Positions 17,434 to 26,880 are shown, numbered from the stretch's first letter. The stretch is DNA of 64,000 nucleotides from Gemmobacter serpentinus (GCF_008973825.1 NZ_WCHR01000016.1:124001-188000); one strand, 5' to 3'. Notes: a model not told the origin generated them from the letters alone. Numbers and translations: made by a program.

Positions 17434-18785
17434 AACGCTGCCCCACTGACCAAGATGCCCCGGTCGCGCGCGATCTGCAGACGCTTGAGGGCAATTTCAT
17501 ATTTCAGACCGGCTTGTTCCCGCTGCATCGCGGTCACGCTTTCAAACATGTTCACCAGCTCCATCAGGGTCCGGCGCCCCACCTTGAACTGTTCGGTGAA
17601 CATGGCGAGGGTGGTTTCCCCCTGGGCCAGAACCGAGGCCCCTTCGGATTGGCGGGCAGTCAGCGTCGCAATTTCATGCTGAAGCGCCACGATATCGCGA
17701 TTGGCCTGTTCCGCCGTCTTGGCAACACGGCGGTCCGTGACCTCTTTGGTCATTGCCAGCGCGTCCAGCTCGGCCCCGGTGCCAAGGCCCAAGGCATTGT
17801 CGAACTCGACCGAAAGGCCGCTTTCGATATCGCCATCCTGATTGATATTGGCGATGCCCTTCAGGCCGGGCCGATAGCCGGCGCGGACCACCTCGGCCTC
17901 AGCCTGGGTGCGGGTGGCTTCGGCGCGGGCCTTGACCACCGATAGCGGCTCGGGTGCATTGGCATCGGCGGGCAGGTTGCCCAGACCACTGACGCCGCCC
18001 AGATCGCGCGAGGCCATCGTGTTCAGTTCCGCCATTGCCTGCGCCGCCTGGAAGCGGTCATTGCTGGCGGTGGCACGCATCTCTGCGGCCTTCTGCTGGA
18101 TCACCTGTTGCTCCGACCGATCCGACATGCCGCCATCGACGCGGATCGTGACGATCCGCTCAAATTCCGCCATGCGACCAGCGGCGCGATCCGCAAGACC
18201 TGCTTGCTCCAGCGCGCGCTGTTTCACGATATAGAGGTTCAGCCCCTCATAGACGCGCTGGTTGTAATCCAGCGCCAACGAGGTCGCGGCCACTTCGACA
18301 TCGGCAGCGGCGAAGGCGCGTTCCGCCTTGCGGCCACCGCCATCAAACAACACCTGCTCCACGATCAGCGAGGCGAAGGTTTCACCCAGATCGGTCAGCG
18401 ACAGCGAGGGCTTGATGGAAGGAAGCCAGTTTTTCGACCGAGCTTCGGCTTTCAGCCGGGCCACACGCAATTCGGCGCGGGCCGGGCCGGAGTTTGCCTC
18501 GATCACCGATTGGGCGATCTGGGCATAGGCACCATTGCCGGTCAGGATGGTCTGGCGCGACAGCAGGTCGCCAATGACGGCAGACCGGCTTTCGGCGTCT
18601 TGCCGGGCCGCGGAAACGCCGCCCCCGGCTGCGAGACTGGCCTGATCGGTGTTCGTCGAAGACCCGAACCCGAACTTGGAACCCCCCGATCCGCCACCCA
18701 CACATCCTGCAAGCAGAAGGGTGAGCGCGACAACCGGGCCGGAGCGCAAAGCTCCGGACCACACTTGTTGACCTTGGCCGGGCAT
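17430..18785 (-). CDS. TolC-family outer membrane channel lipoprotein
   Basis: Outer-membrane efflux/secretion duct (451 aa). The start at 18785 follows GAGGGGGG and gives a lipoprotein signal with lipobox LLAGC, so it should be lipid-anchored. The mature part shows the duplicated alpha-helical hairpin pattern of TolC proteins (VEQVLFDGGGRKAERAFAAADVEV, and later FTEQFKVGRRTLMELVNMFESVTAM). It lies between the adhesin (13 nt upstream) and the ABC gene (4-nt overlap), completing a dedicated three-part type I secretion system. Confidence 0.9.
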   Translation of the reverse strand: MPGQGQQVWSGALRSGPVVALTLLLAGCVGGGSGGSKFGFGSSTNTDQASLAAGGGVSAARQDAESRSAVIGDLLSRQTILTGNGAYAQIAQSVIEANSGPARAELRVARLKAEARSKNWLPSIKPSLSLTDLGETFASLIVEQVLFDGGGRKAERAFAAADVEVAATSLALDYNQRVYEGLNLYIVKQRALEQAGLADRAAGRMAEFERIVTIRVDGGMSDRSEQQVIQQKAAEMRATASNDRFQAAQAMAELNTMASRDLGGVSGLGNLPADANAPEPLSVVKARAEATRTQAEAEVVRAGYRPGLKGIANINQDGDIESGLSVEFDNALGLGTGAELDALAMTKEVTDRRVAKTAEQANRDIVALQHEIATLTARQSEGASVLAQGETTLAMFTEQFKVGRRTLMELVNMFESVTAMQREQAGLKYEIALKRLQIARDRGILVSGAAL

Positions 18786-18798
18786 GGTGCCCCCCTCG

Positions 18799-21771
18799 TC
18801 AGATGGTGTTGACGTTGATATCATCCTCGATACGCAGGACGGTGTCGCCCAGCGTATAGATGTGATAGCCGCCCTCAGTCTTGACGGTCGCCGACCCGAA
18901 GCCAGTCAGAGTGACGTAGTCGTCAGCCCCGCCCTTGATCAGCAGCTCGTCGCCCAGGCCGGTGATCTTGTTCAGATCAGCGGCCGACAGCGTGAGCTTG
19001 GCACCGGCTGCCTCACGCAGATCGATCTGGCTGAAGTCGAAGTCCGACAGACCCACATTCGACAGATTGATCGCGCTTGCAGCGCCCTTGTTGTCCACAA
19101 CGATCAGCGAACTGGATTCGTTGCCGGCCCGATCTTCAGCCGTCACCACCAGATAGCTGCCATCCGGGACTTTGCCATTGGTGAACTCGAACAGCGTATC
19201 GCCACCCAGATTTGCCGAGTCGGTCGTCAGCTTGGTGATCGAGCCATCCGTGTTGACACGGGTGAACGCATACTGATCTTCCGAGTTGGCCGAATAGTCA
19301 CCAGAGGTGTCCAGGCGAACGCTGGTCATGCCGCCATCCACATCCTTCTCGAAGCGGACAAAGTTCGCAACATCCGGCGCTTCGGTATCCACCTTGATCG
19401 GGATCAGGGTCGTGGAGGAGAAGTTGCCAGCCACATCCTTGGCATAGACAGACGCCTCAATCGTGCCGTTGGCCATCTCGGGCAGCTGCGCGGTGTTAAA
19501 CTTCACCGACCAGTTGCCAGAGCTGTTGGCCACAGTCTGCGCCGTCGCACCGCTGGAAAGGGTCACATAGACGGTTGCGCCAGCCTCGACCTTGCCGCTC
19601 AGCGTCACGCCCGCGTCACGCTCTTCGGCGTTCAGCACGTTGTCGCCCGCGAACTTGCCAACCGTGAAGTCGCGCACAACGCGGTCCACTTGCAGCGTGT
19701 CGTTCAGCGTTTCGGTATTGCCATAGCGATCTTCCAGCTTGACCACGACATTGGCCAGCTTCTCGCCCGACGGGATCTCATTGGCCGGGATATCGACAGT
19801 CCAGGTGGTGCCGGTGACGGTCGCCGCGTGGAAGGTCTTGCCGTCGAACGAGACCTGCACGGTGGAACCCGCCTCGACGGTGCCGGTGATCGTCAGACCA
19901 TCCTGCGCCTCGACATTGTTGAGAATGCGGTCATCCACATTGTCGGTGGTCGAATAGGAGGTGATCGTGCCGGTCGCCTGGGTATCCACCTTGATGACAT
20001 GGCTGTCCGAGGTGGTGTTGCCAGCCGCGTCCTTGATCGAGACAGTCACGGTCGAATCGTAGGTGCCGGCCTTGAAGTCACCGCTGCCGTAATTCACCGA
20101 CCAGGTGCCATTGCTGGCCACGGTCGCGGTGCGTTCCTTGCCCTCGAAGGTCACGGTGATCGTGGCACCAGCTTCGCCCGTCCCGGTCAGGGTGATCCCT
20201 GCCGAAGCGGCCTTTTCTGCGCCCGAGATCACGTTGTCGCCCATCTGGGTATCGTCAAAGGCGACATTGACCAGCGTGTCGATCACGACCTTTTCGTTGA
20301 TGACCGTCTTGTTGCCCAGCGGGTCGGTTGCGGTGATCTTGGCATCATAGATGCGCTCGCCATCCTGCAGCTCGCTGGTGGTAAAGGTCACTTTCCACTC
20401 GCCCTTGGCGTCAGCCTTGACGCTGTGCGAATAGCCGTTGATCTCGACCTTGACGGTTGCGCCCGCTTCCGAGGTGCCGCCAATGGTGACGCCATCCTTG
20501 TATTCGGCGGCATTTTCCACGTCGCCCACGCTTTGCACGCCCTGGGTGGCGGCAACCGGCGGCGGGGTCATGTCGATCAGGAAGTCGGGGCCGTCCAGAT
20601 TCCAGGTCTTGCCACCGCCGGTGACAGTGACATCGGCGCTGTAATCGCCGTCTTTCGGGAAGTTCTTGCCCTCGAAGACCACGCCCCAGGTGCCCTTGTC
20701 ATTGATGACAGTGGTCTGGGTCTTGTCGCCCACAACGACCACAACCTTATCGCCCGGCTCGCCGGTGCCGGTCACGGTCAGTTTTGGGTCCTTGGTGTTG
20801 GTGGTCAGTGTGTAGTCGGCATTCGGATTGTCGACGGTCGGCACCGCATGGTCGTTGCCGTTATCGTCATCATCATCGTCGTCATCACCCGGGGTGTTGT
20901 CGTCATCGTCGTCACCCGGGGTGTTGTCGTCGTCGTCATCACCGGGGGTGTTGTCGTCATCGTCATCACCCGGGGTGTTGTCGTCATCGTCATCACCCGG
21001 GGTGTTGTCGTCATCGTCGTCACCCGGGGTGTTGTCGTCGTCGTCATCACCGGGGGTGTTGTCGTCATCGTCATCACCGGGGGTGTTGTCGTCATCGTCA
21101 TCACCGGGGGTGTTGTCGTCGTCGTCATCACCGGGGGTGTTGTCGTCGTCGTCGTCACCGGGGGTGTTGTCGTCATCGTCATCACCGGGGGTGTTGTCGT
21201 CATCGTCGTCGCCAGGGGTGCCGTCGCCATCACCCTTGCCGCCACCGCCGCCAAGCAGAGCCGCGCCGCCCAGAAGGCCAGCCGCAATCGCAGCCGCACC
21301 CAAACCACCCGCACCCAGCAGGCCCGGGGCGAAAGCACCCATGCCTGCCGGTTCGTCGGAATAGATCTGGGCATTCGCATAGGCGTCAGGCGATTCAAAG
21401 CGCAGATCGTCGACGGTCGAAAACTTGTTCCAGGCGTCCACCGGGCCATAGCTGGCCACAATCGGACCATCGACGCCGGCATTTTGCAACATGACCTCGG
21501 TCACCTCGCCGCCGGACGAGATATAGAGCCGGTTCAAATGGCCCGGCTGGGTGTTGTAAAAACCGCTGAGGGTAACGTCATTGCCGTCCACCAGCTTCAC
21601 CACAAGGTCACCGCCGCGACGCTCGTAACCGAGCACGCTGGATTGCGACAGATTCAAGGAAACCTGTTCGCCGGAACCGATCTGGATGAAGTTTGCACCG
21701 CCGCCACCAGCCGTGCCATGAACAACCGCGCCCGCAGAATTGCGGACGGCGAAATCAATCGCCTGAACCAT
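18799..21771 (-). CDS. BapA-like secreted adhesin with Asp-rich repeat and Ig-like domains
   Basis: A 990-residue surface protein, probable cargo of the downstream secretion genes. The N-terminal 130 residues resemble the Bap/LapF-type prefix domain (QVSLNLSQSSVLGYERRGGDLVVKL, GHLNRLYISSGGEVTEV). A Gly/Ala-rich hydrophobic segment follows (about 143-178, with AAAIAAG), then a linker of TPGDDDDDN repeats (about 185-305). After these come about five Ig-like domains with a recurring GTxEAGATV motif, and a C-terminal region ending SAADLNKITGLGDELLIKGG and LGDTVLRIEDD that probably holds the secretion signal. No RTX nonapeptides or Cys were noticed. The ATG at 21771 has GGAG upstream. It resembles Paracoccus BapA, a biofilm adhesin, but is modest in length. 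Role in biofilm is inference. Confidence 0.85.
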   Translation of the reverse strand: MVQAIDFAVRNSAGAVVHGTAGGGGANFIQIGSGEQVSLNLSQSSVLGYERRGGDLVVKLVDGNDVTLSGFYNTQPGHLNRLYISSGGEVTEVMLQNAGVDGPIVASYGPVDAWNKFSTVDDLRFESPDAYANAQIYSDEPAGMGAFAPGLLGAGGLGAAAIAAGLLGGAALLGGGGGKGDGDGTPGDDDDDNTPGDDDDDNTPGDDDDDNTPGDDDDDNTPGDDDDDNTPGDDDDDNTPGDDDDDNTPGDDDDDNTPGDDDDDNTPGDDDDDNTPGDDDDDNTPGDDDDDNTPGDDDDDDDDNGNDHAVPTVDNPNADYTLTTNTKDPKLTVTGTGEPGDKVVVVVGDKTQTTVINDKGTWGVVFEGKNFPKDGDYSADVTVTGGGKTWNLDGPDFLIDMTPPPVAATQGVQSVGDVENAAEYKDGVTIGGTSEAGATVKVEINGYSHSVKADAKGEWKVTFTTSELQDGERIYDAKITATDPLGNKTVINEKVVIDTLVNVAFDDTQMGDNVISGAEKAASAGITLTGTGEAGATITVTFEGKERTATVASNGTWSVNYGSGDFKAGTYDSTVTVSIKDAAGNTTSDSHVIKVDTQATGTITSYSTTDNVDDRILNNVEAQDGLTITGTVEAGSTVQVSFDGKTFHAATVTGTTWTVDIPANEIPSGEKLANVVVKLEDRYGNTETLNDTLQVDRVVRDFTVGKFAGDNVLNAEERDAGVTLSGKVEAGATVYVTLSSGATAQTVANSSGNWSVKFNTAQLPEMANGTIEASVYAKDVAGNFSSTTLIPIKVDTEAPDVANFVRFEKDVDGGMTSVRLDTSGDYSANSEDQYAFTRVNTDGSITKLTTDSANLGGDTLFEFTNGKVPDGSYLVVTAEDRAGNESSSLIVVDNKGAASAINLSNVGLSDFDFSQIDLREAAGAKLTLSAADLNKITGLGDELLIKGGADDYVTLTGFGSATVKTEGGYHIYTLGDTVLRIEDDINVNTI
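20891..21214 (-). repeat. Twelve tandem 27-nt repeats encoding TPGDDDDDN
   Basis: Twelve uninterrupted copies of a 27-nt unit lie within the adhesin gene, with no indel between copies. Variation is almost only synonymous: Asp codons GAC/GAT and Pro CCC/CCG. Each copy adds nine residues with five Asp, giving a highly acidic, probably calcium-binding linker. Such arrays are prone to copy-number change, and any change by whole units keeps the frame. Confidence 0.97.
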
Positions 21772-22192
21772 CTTACTACTCCGCCTCAAATCGGGCTGCT
21801 CGGCCCGGAGTTGTTATGGTCCCGATTTTTCGGGATCCGATTGCCAACAGGAATAGCGGCGTTCTGACACAAATTCTAGGGGTTAGTTGGCGAGGTGCCC
21901 TAAAATCTCCTCAATTCAGAATGCTTTGAACCGATTTCCCGGCAGCGCCGACTTGCCCGAAACCGGGGCAGTTTCGCTAGATTTAGTGAGGTCTAAAGTC
22001 AGCTTCTGCTAAGATTTGATTTTCTGCGATGCAGAATTTATGCGGCCTCGCAGCGCATTCTGCGACGCCAGACCCGGCTTGCCGCAAAAAATCCACAATC
22101 TGCTGTGGTTCCGTTACCACATCTAGCGGCCCTCGGCGCACCTTGTCCGCCCCGACCGCGCAGCCCATATTGCGGCCAAGACGGAGGATCCG
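21772..22192. other. Intergenic region between divergent adhesin and hslV genes
   Basis: A 421-nt gap more AT-rich than its surroundings, carrying the adhesin promoter on one strand and the hslVU promoter on the other. A hairpin TTCTGC-GAT-GCAGAA lies at 22022-22036. No ORF, tRNA or insertion sequence was found. The adhesin start is preceded by GGCGGAGTAGTAAG. I could not place its promoter with confidence. Confidence 0.6.
22142..22170 (+). promoter_or_regulatory. Heat-shock (sigma-32-like) promoter for hslVU
   Basis: CTTG at 22142-22145 and CCCATAT at 22164-22170 are separated by 18 nt, close to alphaproteobacterial RpoH promoters (CTTG, then a CCCCAT-like -10). A start site about 7 nt on would leave a leader of roughly 17 nt containing the CGGAGG ribosome-binding site. 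HslVU is a classic RpoH target; the match itself is moderate. Confidence 0.45.
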
Positions 22193-22750
22193 ATGGCGGA
22201 AGACAAATTTCCCGGATGGCATGGCACCACGATCCTGGCGGTGCGCCGACACGGTGAGGTTGTGGTGGCGGGCGATGGCCAGGTGAGCCTGGGGCAAACC
22301 GTCATCAAAGGCACGGCGCGCAAGGTGCGGCGCCTGACGGCGGGCGGCCATGAGGTGGTCTGTGGCTTTGCCGGATCCACTGCCGACGCCTTCACCCTGC
22401 TGGAACGGCTGGAGAAAAAGCTGGAGGCAACGCCGGGCCAATTGGCGCGCGCCTGCGTCGATCTGGCCAAGGACTGGCGGATGGACAAATACCTGCGCAA
22501 TCTGGAGGCCATGCTGATCGTGACCGACGGGCGCGACCTGTTCGTGCTGACCGGGGCGGGCGATGTGCTGGAACCCGAACATGACGTGGCCGCCATTGGA
22601 TCGGGCGGCAATTTTGCCCTCGCCGCCGCGCGTGGGCTGATGCAAAGCGATCTGCCCGCCGAGGATGTGGCGCGCCGTGCCATGGCGATTGCCGCCGATA
22701 TCTGTGTCTATACCAATGGCAAACTGACGGTAGAGAAGATCTCGAAATGA
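22193..22750 (+). CDS. hslV: ATP-dependent protease proteolytic subunit HslV
   Basis: Peptidase (185 aa) of the HslVU (ClpQY) cytosolic protease. The sequence has the alphaproteobacterial short propeptide (FPGWHG), so the catalytic N-terminal threonine should be Thr12 of [10 protein letters not shown] after self-processing. Other family features are [21 protein letters not shown] and the [15 protein letters not shown] segment. ACGGAGG lies just upstream of the ATG. Its stop overlaps the hslU ATG (ATGA). Confidence 0.97.
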   Translation: MAEDKFPGWHGTTILAVRRHGEVVVAGDGQVSLGQTVIKGTARKVRRLTAGGHEVVCGFAGSTADAFTLLERLEKKLEATPGQLARACVDLAKDWRMDKYLRNLEAMLIVTDGRDLFVLTGAGDVLEPEHDVAAIGSGGNFALAAARGLMQSDLPAEDVARRAMAIAADICVYTNGKLTVEKISK

Positions 22751-24042
22751 CCGACCTGACCCCGCGCGAGATTGTCTCGGAACTGGATCGCTTCATCATC
22801 GGCCAGGCGGATGCCAAACGCGCCGTTGCGGTGGCGCTGCGCAATCGCTGGCGGCGCAAGCAGCTGGGCGATGACCTGCGCGATGAGGTTTACCCCAAGA
22901 ACATTCTGATGATCGGGCCGACCGGGGTCGGCAAGACCGAGATCTCGCGCCGTCTGGCCCGCCTTGCCCGCGCGCCTTTCCTGAAGGTCGAGGCCACGAA
23001 GTTCACCGAGGTGGGCTATGTCGGCCGCGATGTGGACAGCATCATCCGCGATCTGGTCGACACCGCGATGAACGACACGCGCGAGCGGATGCGCGAGGAG
23101 GTGCGGGCGCGGGCGCTGCAGGCCGCCGAAGACCGGGTGATCGAGGCGATTGCCGGCAAGGATGCGCGCGACCAGACCCGCGAGATGTTCCGCAAGAAGC
23201 TGAAATCCGGGGAGCTCGACCAGACCGTGATCGAGCTGGACGTGCAGGAGACCCCGGCGCTGCCGATGATGGGCGGCGGCAATGGTATGGAAATGCAGAT
23301 GCAGGGGCTGCAGGATCTGTTCAAGGCCTTTGGCGGCCGCACCAGCCGCAAGAAGATGACGGTGGCAGACAGCTATGAAATCCTGTTGGGACAAGAGGCC
23401 GACAAGCTGCTGGATGATGAGGCGGTGAAGGCCGCGGCCCTGGATTCGGTGCAGCATAACGGCATCGTCTTTCTGGACGAAATCGACAAGATCTGCGCGC
23501 GGGCCGAGGCGCGGGGTGCCGATGTCAGCCGTGAGGGGGTGCAGCGCGACCTGCTGCCGCTGATCGAGGGCACGACGGTATCCACCAAATATGGGCCGGT
23601 GAAGACCGATCATATCCTGTTCATCGCAAGCGGTGCCTTCCACATCGCCAAACCCTCGGACCTGCTGCCGGAATTGCAGGGCCGTCTGCCGATCCGCGTG
23701 GAATTGCAGGCGCTGACCGAATCCGATTTCGTCCGCATCCTGACCGAGACAGATAATGCGCTGACCCGGCAATATGCCGCGCTGATGGCGACCGAGACAG
23801 TCACGGTGGGCTTTACCGAGGACGGGATTGCCGCATTGGCCCGGATCGCCGCCGAGGTGAACCGCACGGTCGAGAATATCGGTGCGCGCCGCCTATATAC
23901 GATCATGGAGCGGGTGTTTGAGGAACTGTCCTTCACCGCGCCCGACCGCAGCGGCGAGATGATCGAGGTGAACGCGGCTTTTGTGGAGGCCAACCTTGGC
24001 GCGCTTGCAGCCTCGGCCGACCTCAGCCGCTATGTGCTGTAA
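22747..24042 (+). CDS. hslU: HslU unfoldase ATPase subunit
   Basis: AAA+ unfoldase (431 aa) that feeds substrates to HslV. The N-terminus [20 protein letters not shown] is diagnostic. Walker A GPTGVGKT is at 57-64 and Walker B is FLDEIDKI. The intermediate I-domain occupies roughly residues 110-230, and the C-terminus ends in the hydrophobic tail LSRYVL that activates HslV. Full length, translationally coupled to hslV. Confidence 0.98.
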   Translation: MTDLTPREIVSELDRFIIGQADAKRAVAVALRNRWRRKQLGDDLRDEVYPKNILMIGPTGVGKTEISRRLARLARAPFLKVEATKFTEVGYVGRDVDSIIRDLVDTAMNDTRERMREEVRARALQAAEDRVIEAIAGKDARDQTREMFRKKLKSGELDQTVIELDVQETPALPMMGGGNGMEMQMQGLQDLFKAFGGRTSRKKMTVADSYEILLGQEADKLLDDEAVKAAALDSVQHNGIVFLDEIDKICARAEARGADVSREGVQRDLLPLIEGTTVSTKYGPVKTDHILFIASGAFHIAKPSDLLPELQGRLPIRVELQALTESDFVRILTETDNALTRQYAALMATETVTVGFTEDGIAALARIAAEVNRTVENIGARRLYTIMERVFEELSFTAPDRSGEMIEVNAAFVEANLGALAASADLSRYVL

Positions 24043-24138
24043 CCTTCGGACTTGGCGAAGATCGCGAAATAAGCGAACACTGTCGCGATGATGGCCCCGG
24101 TGTCAGGGATACCGGGGCGCGGGTGGAGGAGAGTTGCC

Positions 24139-25257
24139 TTGCGTCACATCCTGTTTGTGGTCTGCCTGCTGGCCATCGCCGCCTGTTCATCGCGCGGCAA
24201 TATCATTGTCGTGCCCGAAGCTGCGGCTGTAGGCGCTGTCGAGGAAATCTATATCGGCACGACTCGCGGCATCGACCCGCAAACCGGCCGCTTTGACGCC
24301 AGCCGGTCCGAACAGGAACGCTTTGCCCGCTTTGTGGTGTCGATCCCGCCGGAGCGCACGATCGGCGACATCACCTTCACCCGACAGAACGCGAAGCCCG
24401 ACCCGACGCAAGATTTTCTGACCACCGAAGCCGATATCTATCCCAGCGCTGCAGAGTTCCATAAATCGCTGCGCCACGCGTTCCGGGACCTGCCGCGCGG
24501 GAAACGCGATGCGGTGATCTATGTTCACGGCTTCAACAACACCTTTGCCGAAGGCCTGTATCGCATCGCGCAACTGACCCATGATCTGGATATGCCAGGC
24601 GTGACGCTGCATTACAGCTGGCCCTCCGCGGGCAATCCGCTGGGCTATGTCGCGGATCGCGACAGCTCCATGTTCGCCCGCGACGGTCTGGAGCGGCTGA
24701 TCACCGAAGCCGCCGATGCCGGTGCGGAACGCATCGTGCTGGTCGCGCATTCGATGGGTTCGGCCCTGACAATGGAGGCGCTGCGCCAGATCGCGATCCG
24801 TGGCGATATGCGGCTCAAGAACAAGATGGCCGGGGTCATGCTGATCTCGCCGGATATCGATGTCGATGTGTTCCGGATGCAAGCCAAGGCCTATGGCGCG
24901 TTGCCGCAGCCCTTCCTGATCTTCGGATCGGATCGCGATTCGCTGTTGAACCTATCCGCCAAGCTGACCGCACAGCCGGAACGTCTGGGCAATCTGAAGG
25001 ACATCACGCGCGTGGCCGATCTGAAGGTCACCTTTGTGGATACCAAAGCCTATAATGCGGGATCGGGGCATTTCAATCTGGGCAACAGTCCGGCGCTGCT
25101 GCAATTGATGAACCGTGTGCAAGAGGTCAACAGTGCCTTCCTGTCGGATCAGCGCGGCCGCACTGGCCTGTTGCCGGGTGTGGTGCTGACGGTGCAAAGC
25201 GCGACCCAGATCGTGCTTGCCCCCGTGGGCGCCGTCGCGAACGAGCTGAACCGCTAA
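24139..25257 (+). CDS. Alpha/beta hydrolase lipoprotein (DUF900 family)
   Basis: A predicted lipoprotein (about 372 aa). Starting at TTG 24139, which has an excellent GGAGGAG site upstream, gives a compact signal MRHILFVVCLLAIAAC with Cys16 as the lipidation site. An ATG at 24088 in the same frame has no ribosome-binding site. The body matches the DUF900 alpha/beta hydrolase family: an oxyanion segment VIYVHGFNNTF, the nucleophile elbow LVAHSMGSAL, and a likely catalytic His near GSGHFNLG. The substrate is unknown; an ester or lipid in the envelope is plausible. It follows hslU by 96 nt and overlaps the convergent smr gene end. Confidence 0.85.
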   Translation: MRHILFVVCLLAIAACSSRGNIIVVPEAAAVGAVEEIYIGTTRGIDPQTGRFDASRSEQERFARFVVSIPPERTIGDITFTRQNAKPDPTQDFLTTEADIYPSAAEFHKSLRHAFRDLPRGKRDAVIYVHGFNNTFAEGLYRIAQLTHDLDMPGVTLHYSWPSAGNPLGYVADRDSSMFARDGLERLITEAADAGAERIVLVAHSMGSALTMEALRQIAIRGDMRLKNKMAGVMLISPDIDVDVFRMQAKAYGALPQPFLIFGSDRDSLLNLSAKLTAQPERLGNLKDITRVADLKVTFVDTKAYNAGSGHFNLGNSPALLQLMNRVQEVNSAFLSDQRGRTGLLPGVVLTVQSATQIVLAPVGAVANELNR

Positions 25258-25853
25258 CGTCCGCGCCGCAGATAGACGTAATAGGCACCTGCGCCACCAT
25301 GGCGCAGATGCGCCTCGGTCACCTGCAACACGCAGGGGCCGATCGGCGCAAGGCGCAACCAGCGCGGCACCTCGTGTTTCAATACGCCGTAGCGGATCGG
25401 AATCGGGCCGAAATCCGGCCCCTGCTTGCCCTTGCCGGTGATGACCAGCACCAGCCGCAGGCCGCGTGACCAGCTGTTGAGGATAAAATGGATCAGCTCT
25501 GGATGCGCCTCGGAGACGGTCATGCCATGCAGATCGATCCGGGCCTCGGGTGTCAGCTTGCCCCTGATCATCCGCGCATGGCTTTTGGCATCCATCGCCA
25601 GCGGTGCCGTGGCGAGGCGCGCCGCCAGGTCCGGCTGCACATCGTGACGGGGGGCGGTATCCTGCCGTTCACCGATGCGGAAACGGTTCAGTTTTGGCGC
25701 GGGCGGGGCGGGTGCCTCGATCCGGGGAAACAGCATGGGTGTCTCGGGCTCGGCCTTTGGCAGCGGTGGCGCACCATGCATCGGGCGCAGCGTGCGCGCG
25801 ACGCTTTGCCAAAGCTCGGCCTCATCCGGGCGCAGGGAGCGGCGGCGGGCCAT
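25254..25853 (-). CDS. Smr-domain protein (Smr/MutS2 family)
   Basis: A 199-residue protein with a proline-rich, poorly conserved N-terminal half and a C-terminal Smr domain (about 100-199). The domain shows ARIDLHGMTVSEAH, the glycine motif VITGKGKQ and the closing HGGAGAYYVYLRR. Smr domains are small nucleases or nucleic-acid-binding units found alone or in MutS2; recent work on other members links them to ribosome rescue. This stand-alone form is common in alphaproteobacteria, and its target here is unknown. It is 4 nt downstream of mltA. Confidence 0.88.
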   Translation of the reverse strand: MARRRSLRPDEAELWQSVARTLRPMHGAPPLPKAEPETPMLFPRIEAPAPPAPKLNRFRIGERQDTAPRHDVQPDLAARLATAPLAMDAKSHARMIRGKLTPEARIDLHGMTVSEAHPELIHFILNSWSRGLRLVLVITGKGKQGPDFGPIPIRYGVLKHEVPRWLRLAPIGPCVLQVTEAHLRHGGAGAYYVYLRRGR

Positions 25854-25857
25854 TCAA

Positions 25858-26880
25858 TTAACCCTCCGGGTTCATGGCATAGGCCAGATCGATGGGCAAA
25901 AGCACCAGCATCCGGCCGCCATCTTTCACTGTGCCCGCCGCATCGCCCGCCGCATCGCCGGTGCCAAAGAAGATATCGGCACGCTGTGCGCCCTTGATCG
26001 CGCCGCCGGTATCCTGCGCCACCATCAGGCGGCGCAATGGGTTGCGACCATCCTTCTCGATCCAGATCGGTGCACCCAAGGGGTTGAAGCGCGGATCAAC
26101 CGCAAGCGAGCGCATACCCGTGATCGACCGCCCCATCGCACCGATCGGCCCCTTATGGGCAGCAAGATCGGGCAGGCGGCGGAAAAAGACATAAGACGGG
26201 TTGTGATCCAGCATGGCATGGCCCGGCCCCGGATTGGAACGCACCCAAGAGCGGATGGACTGCGCCGAAACCTGATCCGGTGTATGGGTGCCCTGGCGCA
26301 CCATTTCCTTGCCAACCGAGCGGTAGGCATGGCCATTCTTGCCGGCATAGCCCACCCGCATCATGCGGCCATCGGGCAGGCGGATGCGGCCAGAGCCCTG
26401 AATATGCAGAAAGAACACCTCGACCGGATCGTCAAGCCAGGCAATTTCAAGCCCGCGACCCGAAATCGCACCGCCCTCGATCTGTGCGCGCGAGAAAAAG
26501 GCTGTGCCGTCGCGCAATTCCGGCGGACGGGCATAGATCGGGTAACGATAGCGCGAAGTGCGGGTGGTTGACCCATCCAGCACAGGTTCATAATAGCCGG
26601 TGAACAGGGCAGGCGGATTGCCGATCAGCACCGGGCGATAGAACATCTCGAAATAGGCGCGCGCACTTTCCGGGCTGGCACCCGCATCCCGCGCCAGCTT
26701 GCAAAGCGGTGCCCAAAGCGGGTCTTTCAGCAGGTCGCAGGTTTCCAGAAAGGCGGTCAGCGCGTCGCGCGGATCATCCTCGGCCCAGCCGTCCAGTTCC
26801 TCAAAGGTCAGAACCTGGGCCCGGGCTCCCTCGGGCGCGGTCATGAAAAGAGCCAGAAGCGCCGCGAGCAGGATCCGCAT
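25858..26880 (-). CDS. mltA: Membrane-bound lytic murein transglycosylase A
   Basis: Exo-lytic transglycosylase (340 aa) cleaving peptidoglycan strands to anhydro-muropeptides. The start at 26880 gives a Sec signal (MRILLAALLALFMTAPEGARA). MltA hallmarks are FTGYYEPVLDGS, YPIYARPPELRD, the VFFLHIQGSGRIRLPDG segment and the 3D domain with ARLxP-like PLGAPIW and QDTGGAIKGAQRADIFFG containing the catalytic Asp. No lipobox Cys is visible, so it may be soluble in the periplasm. It lies 7 nt after the Tim44-like gene and 4 nt before smr. Its products could feed the AmgK/MurU recycling pathway encoded at 55.7-57.4 kb. Confidence 0.93.
   Translation of the reverse strand: MRILLAALLALFMTAPEGARAQVLTFEELDGWAEDDPRDALTAFLETCDLLKDPLWAPLCKLARDAGASPESARAYFEMFYRPVLIGNPPALFTGYYEPVLDGSTTRTSRYRYPIYARPPELRDGTAFFSRAQIEGGAISGRGLEIAWLDDPVEVFFLHIQGSGRIRLPDGRMMRVGYAGKNGHAYRSVGKEMVRQGTHTPDQVSAQSIRSWVRSNPGPGHAMLDHNPSYVFFRRLPDLAAHKGPIGAMGRSITGMRSLAVDPRFNPLGAPIWIEKDGRNPLRRLMVAQDTGGAIKGAQRADIFFGTGDAAGDAAGTVKDGGRMLVLLPIDLAYAMNPEG

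Noticed and set aside
20891-21214. Regular 27-nt repeats resembling a CRISPR array
   Set aside because: The repeats are directly tandem with no unique spacers, stay in frame inside a coding gene, and vary only at synonymous positions.
18784-21867. A 1027-codon open frame on the plus strand opposite the adhesin gene
   Set aside because: It is the exact antisense of the adhesin. Its length comes from GC-rich, repeat-driven lack of stops, and its sequence has low-complexity Val/Ile runs opposite the Asp codons.
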